DNA from: Massilia antarctica
Lineage (GTDB): Bacteria > Pseudomonadota > Gammaproteobacteria > Burkholderiales > Burkholderiaceae_D
DNA: 64,000 bases
Assembly: GCF_015689335.1 (NCBI RefSeq)
Contig: NZ_CP065053.1
Coordinates: 2,480,001-2,544,000, forward strand
Reading direction: 5' to 3'
Part shown: positions 1 to 8,434 of the stretch, piece by piece
Position numbering within the stretch: the first letter of the stretch is position 1
Layout: every line of letters begins with the position of its first letter
Program-made: the position numbers and the translations under genes
Notes under the pieces: generated by a model
The model's database searches: none
Told to the model about the DNA's origin: nothing
The model's input: the letters and a program-made list of their open reading frames with translations, nothing else

Positions 1-666
1 TCGCACCGCCGCGCCATCGCCGCGCAGCAGGCTGGCTTCTTCAAGGACGAGACCACCCCGGTCGAAATCATCACCCGCACGCCGAACCTGGCAACCGGCC
101 AGATTGACATCACGACCCGCACGGTCGATACCGATGAAGGCGCGCGCGCCGATTCGACCATCGAATCGCTCGGCAAATTGAAGCCGGTGTTCGCGGCCAA
201 GGGCACCGTCACCGCGGCCAACAGCTCGCAGATGTCGGACGGCGCCGGGGCGCTGCTGATCGTCAGCGAAAAAATCCTGCGCGAGCACAATCTGACCCCG
301 CTGGCGAAGTTTTCCTCGTTCGCGGTGCGTGGCGTGCCGCCTGAAATCATGGGCATCGGCCCGAAAGTGGCGATTCCCGCAGCATGCGCCGCCGCCGGCA
401 TCACCCAGGACCAGCTGGACTGGATCGAACTGAACGAAGCCTTCGCCGCACAGGCACTGGCAGTCATGGGCGACCTGGGTCTGGACCCGTCCAAGGTCAA
501 CCCGATGGGCGGCGCGATTGCGCTGGGCCATCCGCTGGGCGCGACCGGTGCGATCCGCGCCGCCACCGTGATCCACGCGCTGCGCCGGAATAACCTCAAG
601 TACGGCATGGTCACCATGTGCGTCGGTACCGGCATGGGCGCGGCAGGCATTTTCGAACGCGTATAA
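1..666 (+). CDS. Thiolase (acetyl-CoA acyltransferase), 3' part
   Basis: The frame is open from base 1, so the gene begins upstream of the window and the N-terminal half with the first catalytic cysteine is missing. About 221 residues remain. The C-terminal thiolase signatures are clear: NEAFAAQAL, then GGAIALGHPLGATGAIR with the catalytic histidine in GHPLG, and finally CVGTGMGAAGIFERV with the second active-site cysteine. The family cleaves 3-ketoacyl-CoA or condenses acetyl-CoA in the cytoplasm. A rho-independent terminator follows, then an enoyl-CoA hydratase on the same strand, so the pair looks like beta-oxidation. Whether it is a FadA-, PcaF- or PhaA-type enzyme cannot be decided from this part. 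Confidence 0.93.
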   Translation, partial: SHRRAIAAQQAGFFKDETTPVEIITRTPNLATGQIDITTRTVDTDEGARADSTIESLGKLKPVFAAKGTVTAANSSQMSDGAGALLIVSEKILREHNLTPLAKFSSFAVRGVPPEIMGIGPKVAIPAACAAAGITQDQLDWIELNEAFAAQALAVMGDLGLDPSKVNPMGGAIALGHPLGATGAIRAATVIHALRRNNLKYGMVTMCVGTGMGAAGIFERV

Positions 667-689
667 GCGTCGGTTAAAATAATGTCATC

Positions 690-730
690 AAGGGCGCTGC
701 GGTTTAACCTCGGCGCCCTTTTCACTTTTT
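690..730 (+). terminator. Rho-independent terminator after thiolase
   Basis: AAGGGCGC (690-697) pairs perfectly with GCGCCCTT (713-720) and is followed by TTCACTTTTT. It lies 24 bases after the thiolase stop and ends about 10 bases before the hydratase start, so the hydratase probably depends on read-through or on a promoter inside the thiolase gene. Confidence 0.75.
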
Positions 731-739
731 GGAGAATAC

Positions 740-1519
740 ATGGATATTTTGACGAGCAAGGCCGACGGCATCCTGACCATCGAATTTAACCGCATCGAGC
801 GCAAGAACGCGATCACCGGCGTGATGTACCAGGCCATGGCCGATGCGCTGGTCGGCGCCGAGAGCGACGACGCGGTGCGCGCGATTATCATCGCCGGCAA
901 GCCCGAGATTTTCACGGCCGGGAACGACCTGGACGACTTCATGAAAAATTCGGCCCCGGTCGAAGGCGTGCCGCCCGAAATGCGTCCGGTGTTCCAGTTC
1001 ATGCGCGCGCTCTCCGGCAGCAGCAAGCCGGTGGTGGCGGCGGTGTCCGGCGCGGCGGTCGGCATCGGTACCACCTTGCTGATGCACTGCGACCTGGTCT
1101 ACGCGGCCGACAATGCCAAGTTCTCGATGCCGTTCTCGCAGCTGGGACTGTGCCCGGAATTCGCATCGAGCCTGCTGCTGCCGCAGATGGCGGGTTTCCC
1201 GCGCGCGGCCGAAAAGCTGCTGCTCGGCGAAGCGTTTTTGGCGCAGGAAGCCTACGACATGGGCCTGGTGTCGAAAGTGCTGCCGCTGGAAGAACTGCGT
1301 CCGTACGCGCTGCGCCAGGCGGCCAAGCTGGTGGCGCTGCCCGCCGCCTCGATCCGCGCGACCAAGTCGCTGATGAAGCGCTCGCGCACTGCGGCCATCA
1401 ACGAGACCATGGGCGCCGAAAACGCCTTGTTCGGCGCCATGCTGCTCGCGCCCGAAGCGAAGGAAGCGTTCACCGCGTTCTTTGAAAAGCGCAAGCCGGA
1501 TTTTTCGAGGTTCGCCTGA
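740..1519 (+). CDS. Enoyl-CoA hydratase/isomerase
   Basis: A 259-residue crotonase-fold protein of normal family length. The oxyanion-hole segments are visible: AGKPEIFTAGNDLDDF near residues 50-66 and KPVVAAVSGAAVGIGTTLL near 95-113. The LGLCPEFASSLLLPQ segment near 135-150 has a glutamate where hydratases place a catalytic acid, but one usual glutamate is replaced, so the isomerase/hydratase split is uncertain. A ribosome site (TTTTGGAGAATAC) precedes the ATG. It follows a thiolase, which suggests fatty-acid or aromatic-acid beta-oxidation in the cytoplasm. Confidence 0.92.
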   Translation: MDILTSKADGILTIEFNRIERKNAITGVMYQAMADALVGAESDDAVRAIIIAGKPEIFTAGNDLDDFMKNSAPVEGVPPEMRPVFQFMRALSGSSKPVVAAVSGAAVGIGTTLLMHCDLVYAADNAKFSMPFSQLGLCPEFASSLLLPQMAGFPRAAEKLLLGEAFLAQEAYDMGLVSKVLPLEELRPYALRQAAKLVALPAASIRATKSLMKRSRTAAINETMGAENALFGAMLLAPEAKEAFTAFFEKRKPDFSRFA

Positions 1520-1554
1520 TACCCTGGGCGTGGCGATCGCGCCTCCGTTGAGTA

Positions 1555-2064
1555 TTACCAGGACGATTGGTTCTTTGGGAGATCGTTGTTCGGATCGTAG
1601 ACGTTGATGGCATCGGCGCCGGTCAGCGCGTCAGTGTAGATGACAAGATTCTCTCCGCCGGTGATCGCGGAATTGAACAGGATTCCCTTTGCGTCGGCAG
1701 CAAGGACCTGATCGCCGATGACCCAGGATGGGGGTTCAATGCCTTGGTTGAAATGCATGTTCCGCCAGTCGCAGTAAAAATCTTGCCAGAGCGCGTCCCA
1801 GCCGCTGGTAAAGCCGCCGCGGAAGTCCACGATGGCGTTGATGCTTACGTTATAGCTGACCATGAGCCCGGGCGGCAGGAGCGCATCGAGCTGCTGGTAC
1901 TCGGCTAGGGCGGTCTCCAGCTCCAGTGACAGGTAGAGCGCATTGACACCAGGCCGGTTGGCGCGCCCGCCATAGGCGCCGGCACCGGCCCCCGAGGTCG
2001 GCGCAAATGACCATTTCGGCTGGTGGACCCGGTAGGCAACAGCGTTGAGCGGGGTAAGAATCAT
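1555..2064 (-). CDS. RES-domain toxin of a RES/Xre toxin-antitoxin pair
   Basis: A 169-residue protein with the RES layout: an arginine in AYRVH (residue 12), glutamates in the ALYLSLELETALAEY stretch (about 43-56) and a serine in LFNSAITGGENLVIY near the C-terminus. Known RES toxins degrade cellular NAD+, and this is inferred here. The start codon overlaps the antitoxin stop by 4 nt (2061-2064), which is the usual antitoxin-first, translationally coupled order. Length and layout fit a complete toxin. Confidence 0.88.
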   Translation of the reverse strand: MILTPLNAVAYRVHQPKWSFAPTSGAGAGAYGGRANRPGVNALYLSLELETALAEYQQLDALLPPGLMVSYNVSINAIVDFRGGFTSGWDALWQDFYCDWRNMHFNQGIEPPSWVIGDQVLAADAKGILFNSAITGGENLVIYTDALTGADAINVYDPNNDLPKNQSSW

Positions 2065-2477
2065 CCGATGTACCCGGCTTGTAGCGACTGGATGTACTTG
2101 ATGAGAGCGTCTGTGCGTTTTTCTGAAACGAGGTCCTGGGGCGTCTTGTAGTCGAATGTCGGCAGTGGATGATTCTTGAACCAGTAGATCGCTTTTTCGA
2201 TGCTGCCGCTAATATCGGTGGCAGCGCACATCACGCGCACCGATTCACGCAGGTACGACTGGATGGTCTCGGTGTCCGGTGCCAGCCTGACGGTGTTCCT
2301 GTGAACGTGTGCCTGCGCCGCGAGCGTCTGCATATCTACCCTGAAAACAAGTCCGAATCGTTTTGGGGAAATCGACGGGCTCGCCTCGGAATTGAGGAAA
2401 TTCATGAATTCGTCGAAGTTGCGATCGAATACAGGAACTGCCTCGCCGGCAGGGACGGTCATGTCTGCGGTAGCCAT
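2061..2477 (-). CDS. Antitoxin of RES pair, Xre/MbcA/ParS type
   Basis: A 138-residue protein. I start it at 2477 because AAAGGAGCAGAC lies directly before this ATG; a longer start at 2495 would run into the TGCACT repeats. It has an N-terminal helical part with VDMQTLAAQAHVHRNTV (an HTH-like segment) and a C-terminal toxin-binding part including SGSIEKAIYWFKNHPLPTF and TPQDLVSEKRTDALIKYIQSL, which is the DUF2384/MbcA pattern. It should bind and neutralise the RES toxin encoded immediately downstream and repress the operon. Confidence 0.85.
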   Translation of the reverse strand: MATADMTVPAGEAVPVFDRNFDEFMNFLNSEASPSISPKRFGLVFRVDMQTLAAQAHVHRNTVRLAPDTETIQSYLRESVRVMCAATDISGSIEKAIYWFKNHPLPTFDYKTPQDLVSEKRTDALIKYIQSLQAGYIG

Positions 2478-2490
2478 GTCTGCTCCTTTG

Positions 2491-2518
2491 TGCACTTTGT
2501 ATGCACTATCATTGCACT
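2491..2518 (-). promoter_or_regulatory. Three TGCACT direct repeats, candidate operator
   Basis: On the plus strand TGCACT occurs at 2491-2496, 2502-2507 and 2513-2518, exactly 11 bp apart, one helical turn. They lie immediately upstream of the antitoxin ribosome site. The likely role is autoregulation by the antitoxin; binding is inferred. Confidence 0.5.
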
Positions 2519-2695
2519 ATTTTCAGAATTGTTCAACCTTCCCATGCAGGGCGCCAACATGGCCAGCCAGTCGTCGCCCACTCGCGTGCGACGTAAGTGC
2601 AGTTCCTTTCGCCGTTGCGCGGGGAGCACATCCACCTGGCGGGGGTTATGCCTGGATGCAGAGTCGGAAGGCTGGCAAGAAGAAACCGCGCCGAT

Positions 2696-3658
2696 TCAAT
2701 GGAAGTGCTTTTGCCGCAATTGGCCTAGCCTGGAAAGATAGTCCTGATCACCAGCGTTCGGGTATTGGCGCTGTAGCGCCGCCAGCTCGTCGGCGTATGC
2801 GCTTCGCTGCGCCTGCTGCTGCTCGCTGCGCTGTTCCAGTTGCGCGATCTCCTGCGCCCGCTTGGGTGGGAAATGCCGCGCGAGCAAACGGTTCCGGAGC
2901 TGGTCCGCCGCCTGTGCGTCGCTGATGTCGAGGCGGGCCAGGCCCAGCTCGATGCGGTATTGCCCCATCGGCCCTTCTGCCGCGCGCAGGTCCTCATAAA
3001 ACGCCCCGTAATGCTGACCGCGCAAGTCTTCCACCCTTGCCAGGCGCGCCGCCAGCGACATGCCAGCCGCCTCGCCGGCGGCGAATTCGTTCACGGCGGC
3101 GGTAAAGCCGACCTGCGCCTTCTCGCGGCCGAACCACGCCTGCGTTTCCTCGCGTCCCATCGTCGCTTCGCGCAGCGCGGACAAGCGTTGCAAGCGCTGC
3201 GACAGCGGCGTGTCCATCTCCTGTACCAGGTGCGATTGCGCTTCCTTCACGGCGGGCAGGCGCTCGATGGCGCGTGACGCAATCGCCGCCGCGCGTGGGT
3301 CCGGCCAGGCGGCGACCGCGGCGCGCAGCCAGCGCTTGCAATCATCGATGCCGAGTGCGGCGCATTGTGCCTCACCCGCGCGCCACCAATCCTGCAAGCG
3401 GCCCTCGCGCAGCATCCGCGGGCCGTTCGCGGCAAGCGTGGCCGCTGCGCTCGCGCGCCGCTCGATGGCCGACGCGCGCACACCAGCTTCGCCCACCGCG
3501 CCGCCCGGCGCCGCGGACGCCACCGGTGCGGCACCCTGGTCCGCCAGCGCCACCGGGTGCGCCGCGACCGGATCGGGCACCCCGTCCGGCCCGACCAAGC
3601 CGATATAGATGGCCAAAGCAGCCGTGGCCGACGCGGCAACCAGGATCGCGGTGCGCAT
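2696..3658 (-). CDS. Lipase-foldase-like periplasmic chaperone (Lif/LimK-like)
   Basis: A 320-residue protein with a single N-terminal membrane anchor (residues 3-20), an Ala/Pro linker to about 60, then an almost entirely helical body rich in Arg, Glu, Gln and Ala. Two blocks resemble lipase secretion chaperones: LSALREATMGREETQAWFG and the C-terminal LGQLRQKHFH. Known members hold a secreted lipase in the periplasm while it folds. The canonical RxxFDYxLSAxGE motif is not visible, so it is diverged. It starts 7 bp after the sphingomyelinase stop and is the last gene of the operon. No lipase is nearby, so the client may be the sphingomyelinase or ceramidase; this is inference. Confidence 0.55.
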   Translation of the reverse strand: MRTAILVAASATAALAIYIGLVGPDGVPDPVAAHPVALADQGAAPVASAAPGGAVGEAGVRASAIERRASAAATLAANGPRMLREGRLQDWWRAGEAQCAALGIDDCKRWLRAAVAAWPDPRAAAIASRAIERLPAVKEAQSHLVQEMDTPLSQRLQRLSALREATMGREETQAWFGREKAQVGFTAAVNEFAAGEAAGMSLAARLARVEDLRGQHYGAFYEDLRAAEGPMGQYRIELGLARLDISDAQAADQLRNRLLARHFPPKRAQEIAQLEQRSEQQQAQRSAYADELAALQRQYPNAGDQDYLSRLGQLRQKHFH

Positions 3659-3665
3659 CGCCGGC

Positions 3666-4994
3666 TCAATAGGCGAACAAGCCGGCCACCGGGAAGTGGT
3701 CCGACAGGTCATGCGCGTACCACACCTCGTCGCGCAGGCTGCGCAGGATGCGCACGTTGTTCTCCTTGCGCACCGGCTGCCGGTTGTCGTTGGCCACCAT
3801 GATGTAATCGAGGTATTCGGTGGTGCCGCCAGACAGCGCACTGGTGGCGTTGACATTGACCGCCGCATCGAACGTGTAAGGGTAACCGGTGCTCGCCGGC
3901 GCCGAGGCCCGCAGAATCGACTGCATGCGAGCGTAATCGTCCGGGAACTTGAGCTTGTTGATATTCATGTCGCCGGCGATCAGCAGCGCGTCCGAGGCGG
4001 GGATTTTTTTGCTGTCGAGCATGGCGCGGATTTGTTCGAGGGCATGGAAACGCGTCTGGCGGGCTTCATCGCTATCCCTGGACGGCGTATGGGTGTTGCT
4101 CAGGTGGTAGGCTTTGCCGTTCTTCAGGATCTGGACATAATTGGCGCCCTTGTTCGCCAGGCAGTCGTCGCCGACGCAGCGGTCGAACACAATGATGTCG
4201 TCGGCCATGATCGGCCAGCGGCTGAGCACCATGGTGCCGCCATTGAGGAAGATGTTGGAAGGAATATCGACCAGACGCGACTGATAGGGGAAGGCGGTGC
4301 CAACCTTGGAGAGGAAGCGCGCGCGGCAGTCATTGTCGAAGATTTCCTGCAGCGTTACCGCGTCGTAGCCGTCCAGATTGGCGGCAATCTCGTCCAGCCG
4401 CGCGCAAATATTACTGGCGACCACCGGCAGGGCCCATACGTTATAGGTCAGGACCTTGAATTCGTCGGGCGCGCTTGCCGGCTCGACCGCGTTTTTGTTG
4501 TGAACCACGTAGTGGAGGTCGTCGTAACCGCCGGTGAATTTGGCGCGGTAGGAGGTCACCGACGCCTTCTGCGCGAACGTGGTGTCACGCTGATGGACGT
4601 TGCGGTCGCCGTACCATGGATCGTCGAAGCCGGCGCCACGCGCGGAGTGCAACAGGTTGCTTGAAAAAAGCGTGCCGGTCAGCTTCTGGCGCAGCACCAT
4701 GCTGCTGTCGCCGCTGCTCACGGTGGTGTCGAAATAAAACGTCTTGCCATTGGTGATGCCGATGTTCCGGTTCATCCACATCACACGCCGGGTGGCGTAG
4801 GCGGGAATCACGCTCGCTTCCCGTCCCCAACTGCTGCCCAGCGCAAGCTGCGCGTCGCCGCTCTGGCTGACCTGGACCGTGACCGGGGCGGCGGTGGTGT
4901 TGGTGACATACACATACGATTCGGCGTGCGCCGCGTTGCCAAACAGGGCGCCCAGGCACAGGCAGGATAGAACAAGTCGTAGAACGTGCGGCAT
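3666..4994 (-). CDS. Secreted sphingomyelinase C (neutral, Mg-dependent type)
   Basis: A 442-residue exported protein. The signal peptide is residues 1-24, cut after AHA. Residues 25 to about 175 form a beta-rich N-terminal domain of unknown role. The endonuclease/exonuclease/phosphatase fold follows, with N185 in LTYNVWALP, E217 in TLQEIFDND, GGTMVLSRWPI, SNTHTPSRDSDEARQTR, IAGDMNINK and the terminal D432-H433 in LSDHFPV. This set matches bacterial sphingomyelinase C, which hydrolyses sphingomyelin to ceramide and phosphocholine. GGAG lies 9 bp before the ATG. It sits between ceramidase and a foldase-like gene, so its product would feed the ceramidase. Confidence 0.9.
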   Translation of the reverse strand: MPHVLRLVLSCLCLGALFGNAAHAESYVYVTNTTAAPVTVQVSQSGDAQLALGSSWGREASVIPAYATRRVMWMNRNIGITNGKTFYFDTTVSSGDSSMVLRQKLTGTLFSSNLLHSARGAGFDDPWYGDRNVHQRDTTFAQKASVTSYRAKFTGGYDDLHYVVHNKNAVEPASAPDEFKVLTYNVWALPVVASNICARLDEIAANLDGYDAVTLQEIFDNDCRARFLSKVGTAFPYQSRLVDIPSNIFLNGGTMVLSRWPIMADDIIVFDRCVGDDCLANKGANYVQILKNGKAYHLSNTHTPSRDSDEARQTRFHALEQIRAMLDSKKIPASDALLIAGDMNINKLKFPDDYARMQSILRASAPASTGYPYTFDAAVNVNATSALSGGTTEYLDYIMVANDNRQPVRKENNVRILRSLRDEVWYAHDLSDHFPVAGLFAY

Positions 4995-5050
4995 ACTGAT
5001 CTCCGGTGGTTGAAAATCCAGGCTCGATGGGCCAACGTGAGTTTGCTTCC

Positions 5051-7060
5051 TTAGTTGACCTGGAAGGTGCGGCTGGTGCCGCTCAGCGCGCGGATGCTGC
5101 CATCCCAGCCATTCTTGTAGTTGCCGTCATGCCGGATCCGGTACTGGCCGGGGGCAGCGTCGGCGGGAATGTCCCACGAAATGGCGGCCTTGGAGCTGCC
5201 CCACACCGGATCGACCCGCACCCAGCGGTAGATGGTGTTCCAGTCGCCATCGGTGGCGACGGTGCGCCAGGCGGCGCCTTCCCAGCGCTGCACTTCAAGG
5301 AAGCTGCCGTTCTGGCGCAGGTCGTTTTTCGGATGCCCGGTCCAGAACTCGACATCGACCCGCTGGCCGCGCGCGTAGCTGGCGTTGGCCTGGCGTACCA
5401 CGTCGCCAAAACTCTTGAACAGCGGCGTGTTATCGAGGACCACGCCGGTCTGGAACGACAGCTGCTGGTTCGACAGGTCGCGCGTGGGCGCGCTGGGATA
5501 GGCCGGCACGCCCTGGCGCATCGCCGTGGCCAGTTCGTGGTAGCTTTGCTGATAGGCGCCCAGTGTCCACTTGCCGAAGTGGGTAGAGGCGCCTTCGTAG
5601 TGCTGGGCGTCGTATTCCTCGGGTGTGGTGATGTAGCCGGAGTACGCGTTGGCATAGCCGGCGATGACGACATGTTTGACACTGTCGCCCAGCGCTGCCT
5701 GGACGGTCTCGCGTATCCGGCGGCCGGCCATGATGGTCAGCTCTCCCGGCGCGGCCACGATCGCCAGCTGGCCGATGCGCACGATCGATACCGGCAGCAC
5801 TTCCGGCGACCAGGGCACGGGCTGCTGCACGCCTGGCGCCAGCAGCACCGGCTTGACGCCATGGCAGTCGCGCACCCATTGCGGCGCTGGTGTGAGGATG
5901 CCGCCAATCGCCTGGAAGAAGGGATTGCCAGCCAGGTCCCCTTCATTGAATCCATCCAGGCCGCGGCCATCTTCCGTGCCGGCCGCGAACGCGGTGCCCA
6001 GCGCCGCCGGGCAGGTGCTGCGCGCGCGGCCGTCGGCAAAATTGGCGGCCACGGTGAGGCGCGAAAAATCGATGAAGCGCTGGCGGTAGTCCAGGGTGCC
6101 GGCCAGCGGCTCGAGCGCGCCGTTGTAGATCGCCAGCGCCTTTTGCAACTGGCGTTCGCCGATGATGCGCGTGTTATCGAATTCGTTGCGGGTGGGGCCG
6201 GTCCCGTCGAGGTTCAGGTTGGGTGTCATGTCGCCGGCGTTCGACTGCGCGAAGGCCGCCACGAAATCGCCGTCCGCGTTGTAGCGCACACCTTTGAGGT
6301 CGTGTTCCCAGCGCCAGGCCGCGTAGCCCTTGTTGTCGGAGCTGAGCAGGTGGTTGTTGGGGGTCATCGATACGCCGTGCGTGGCAAACCAGCTGATGAC
6401 GCCCACGTCATCGGCGCCTTGCCTGAAGCGCAGCACCGTCATGTCCGGGTCAATCGGGCTGTTCCAGCGCTCGCGTTCTGCCAGCGGGTTGCGCAGGTAG
6501 GCGGGCAGCGAGCGGTTGTTGCTGGCATCGGTCAGCTGGCCCTTGCCGATGGCGATCGAGCCCGGTTTCAAGTCGCGGTGCGCCTTGTCGATGGCGGCCA
6601 CGATGCCGCCGACCACGGCGTCGAAGGTGCGTTTGTTGTAACCGTAGGTGGTGATGTTGTACAGCGCGTAGTGGGAAAATCCGCCCGACCCGGAGTGCGT
6701 ATGGGTGGCCGCCAGGATTACGTTGTCGGGCCCATACAGGCTGCCGTACCTGGCCCGCAGTTGCTTGAGCACCGCCTGCTGCACGCCCTGGAATACCATG
6801 CCCAGGTCGTTGTTGACGAAGACGATGCGCTTGCCGCTGGCCTGGTCGGCCACGATAAAGGCGCGGGCGCGCTGGCGCATGTGGATGCCCGCGCTCACTT
6901 GCGAGAGCGAGGCATAACCCATCATGCCCACTTCGGCGGCTTCGCCGGTGATGTCGGACATGCCGCGTCCGACCAGATAAGGATCGGCGCTGGCCGCGCC
7001 GCATGCCGCCGACAGTGCGATGGCCAGGGTCAAGCGCAGGGAATGGATGTGCGATGCCAT
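5051..7060 (-). CDS. Secreted neutral ceramidase
   Basis: A 669-residue exported protein. The start at 7060 is chosen for its AAGGAGACTCAC ribosome site. The signal peptide covers residues 1-25. Zinc-binding histidines are visible at 120 and 122 in AATHTHSGSGGF and at 228 in WFATHGVSM; later the APGELTIM glutamate and the YANAYSGYITTPEEY tyrosine complete the usual site. A C-terminal Ig-like domain ends the protein. The family cleaves ceramide to sphingosine and fatty acid. The motif that normally carries the catalytic serine (GDVSPN type) reads GDMTPN here, with threonine 279 in its place. The gene precedes sphingomyelinase in the same operon. Confidence 0.92.
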   Translation of the reverse strand: MASHIHSLRLTLAIALSAACGAASADPYLVGRGMSDITGEAAEVGMMGYASLSQVSAGIHMRQRARAFIVADQASGKRIVFVNNDLGMVFQGVQQAVLKQLRARYGSLYGPDNVILAATHTHSGSGGFSHYALYNITTYGYNKRTFDAVVGGIVAAIDKAHRDLKPGSIAIGKGQLTDASNNRSLPAYLRNPLAERERWNSPIDPDMTVLRFRQGADDVGVISWFATHGVSMTPNNHLLSSDNKGYAAWRWEHDLKGVRYNADGDFVAAFAQSNAGDMTPNLNLDGTGPTRNEFDNTRIIGERQLQKALAIYNGALEPLAGTLDYRQRFIDFSRLTVAANFADGRARSTCPAALGTAFAAGTEDGRGLDGFNEGDLAGNPFFQAIGGILTPAPQWVRDCHGVKPVLLAPGVQQPVPWSPEVLPVSIVRIGQLAIVAAPGELTIMAGRRIRETVQAALGDSVKHVVIAGYANAYSGYITTPEEYDAQHYEGASTHFGKWTLGAYQQSYHELATAMRQGVPAYPSAPTRDLSNQQLSFQTGVVLDNTPLFKSFGDVVRQANASYARGQRVDVEFWTGHPKNDLRQNGSFLEVQRWEGAAWRTVATDGDWNTIYRWVRVDPVWGSSKAAISWDIPADAAPGQYRIRHDGNYKNGWDGSIRALSGTSRTFQVN

Positions 7061-7092
7061 GTGAGTCTCCTTGTTCTGGTGAGAATGGACTG

Positions 7093-7986
7093 TCAAAAAC
7101 GCTTGGCCAGCGACAGGATCAGCGCCGCGCGATCCACCTTCCTGGTATTTCCCGCACTATCGGGCACCACCGCCAGTTCGCGGTTGCGCAGCACGGCGCC
7201 CGCCAGCTCGGCGCCAAAATCGAGGCCCCAGCGCGTGTGCACGATCCCCAGCTTGTAGTCAACCAGATCGGCGTCGCGGAAATGGCGCATTTTTTGAAAA
7301 CCGATGTGCGCAATCAGCTTGTTCCTGCCATCGAGCTTGTGCTTGATGCCGACGTCGAGCAGGTGCGAGCCGCGCGAGTGTTTGAGGCCACCGTCGTAGC
7401 AGGCGATCGCCTTGCCCGGGGCGCCCCCGGCCAGTACCGCCGGCAGATAAGCCGTGCCGCAGATGGTGGCCGTGTTATTGCCGCGCAGTTCGTCGCTGAA
7501 GACATACAGATAGCGTGCCTCGATGGCGCCATAGGCAAACTCGAACACGCCGTAGCTGGTATCGAATTTGGTGTTGGTCACGCCCGTCGGTTCGCCCGTG
7601 CTCCAGTCGATGCCGGTCGGCGCGTCGTTGGCCTTCGCGCCCGGGAACCACTCCTGTGCCACACCAGCGCCGAAGTGCCAGCCATCGGGATTGCCCCAGC
7701 GGTAGCCGAGCGCGCCGGTCACCTGCAAGCTATTGGTGCCCGGGAAAATCTCCTTGCGGACCGTGCCCAGTTGCAGATAGCCGACCACGCCCGATTCGTG
7801 CACCGCTTCCATCGTCAGTTCGGCGCCGGGGCGGTTGTAGGTATCGGATACGCCGCGGTTCTTGCGGTCGGTGAGCAGCTTCGCTTCGATGTCGAGCGAG
7901 TAGCTCTGGATCGCCGGCTCGGCGGCGTGGGCTTGGCCGGTGTGGATGACGCCCGCCAGCGCGGCCAGCACGATAAATTTGTTCAT
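7093..7986 (-). CDS. Outer-membrane protein, Gcw_chp/TorF-like
   Basis: A 297-residue protein with a signal peptide (cleavage after AHA, residue about 21) and alternating beta-strand character ending in a phenylalanine (LSLAKRF), as in outer-membrane beta-barrels. The DRKNRGVSDTYNRPGAEL stretch near residues 40-60 resembles the conserved start of the Gcw_chp family. Its start overlaps the DUF2147 stop by 4 nt and the ceramidase starts 32 bp later. A porin role for sphingosine, ceramide or fatty-acid entry is inferred from the operon. It could equally be a structural barrel with no transport role. Confidence 0.68.
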   Translation of the reverse strand: MNKFIVLAALAGVIHTGQAHAAEPAIQSYSLDIEAKLLTDRKNRGVSDTYNRPGAELTMEAVHESGVVGYLQLGTVRKEIFPGTNSLQVTGALGYRWGNPDGWHFGAGVAQEWFPGAKANDAPTGIDWSTGEPTGVTNTKFDTSYGVFEFAYGAIEARYLYVFSDELRGNNTATICGTAYLPAVLAGGAPGKAIACYDGGLKHSRGSHLLDVGIKHKLDGRNKLIAHIGFQKMRHFRDADLVDYKLGIVHTRWGLDFGAELAGAVLRNRELAVVPDSAGNTRKVDRAALILSLAKRF

Positions 7987-8402
7987 GGCGTCTCCTTCGA
8001 CTTGCAGCCGGCGGGGATGCTGGCAACGCGGGTCATGATCTCGGTCTCTCCCAGCAGTTCGGTGCCGATGTAGGCGCGCACCAGCAAGGTGTCGCCCTTG
8101 GTGCGCACGATGCCCTTGTAGTTTTTCCTGGTGCGGGGATCGTGCACCCAGCCGTTGCGCCAGGCGTCGTCCTGCCAGGTATTGAGCTTGGCAATCATGA
8201 CGCCGCACGCGTCGTCCGGCGTGCCGGCATCCTTGTCCCAGACGATGGTGCCGCACAGCGCATCCTTCGGCTCGGCGCAGGCCTTGAACGCGATGACCGC
8301 GGCCTTGTCGGCGCTGAGCCACAGACCGGGTACGGTGTCCGGCGCGGCCCATGCCGGCGCCACCCATGCACATGACAGCAACATCATCGCTATTGCTCGC
8401 AT
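7983..8402 (-). CDS. DUF2147 exported protein
   Basis: A 139-residue protein with a signal peptide (residues 1-20, cleavage after AWA). The DUF2147 pattern is clear: GLWLSADKAAVIAF near the start, then CAEPKDALCGTIVW, and WVHDPRTRKNYKG. These small periplasmic proteins form a beta-barrel that may bind a lipid or hydrophobic ligand, but no function is established. AAGGAGACGAG precedes the ATG. It overlaps the next gene by 4 nt. In this operon it could be a carrier for sphingosine or its oxidised products, which is inference. Confidence 0.75.
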   Translation of the reverse strand: MRAIAMMLLSCAWVAPAWAAPDTVPGLWLSADKAAVIAFKACAEPKDALCGTIVWDKDAGTPDDACGVMIAKLNTWQDDAWRNGWVHDPRTRKNYKGIVRTKGDTLLVRAYIGTELLGETEIMTRVASIPAGCKSKETP

Positions 8403-8434
8403 CTCGTCTCCTTGTGGTGCTTCGGTTTTGGTGC

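Noticed and set aside
3609..4664. Long plus-strand open frame opposite the sphingomyelinase
   Set aside because: It is the shadow of the sphingomyelinase gene in high-GC DNA; the minus strand has motifs, signal peptide and ribosome site.
5006..7258. 750-codon plus-strand frame
   Set aside because: Antisense to the ceramidase gene; no known domain, low-complexity residues.
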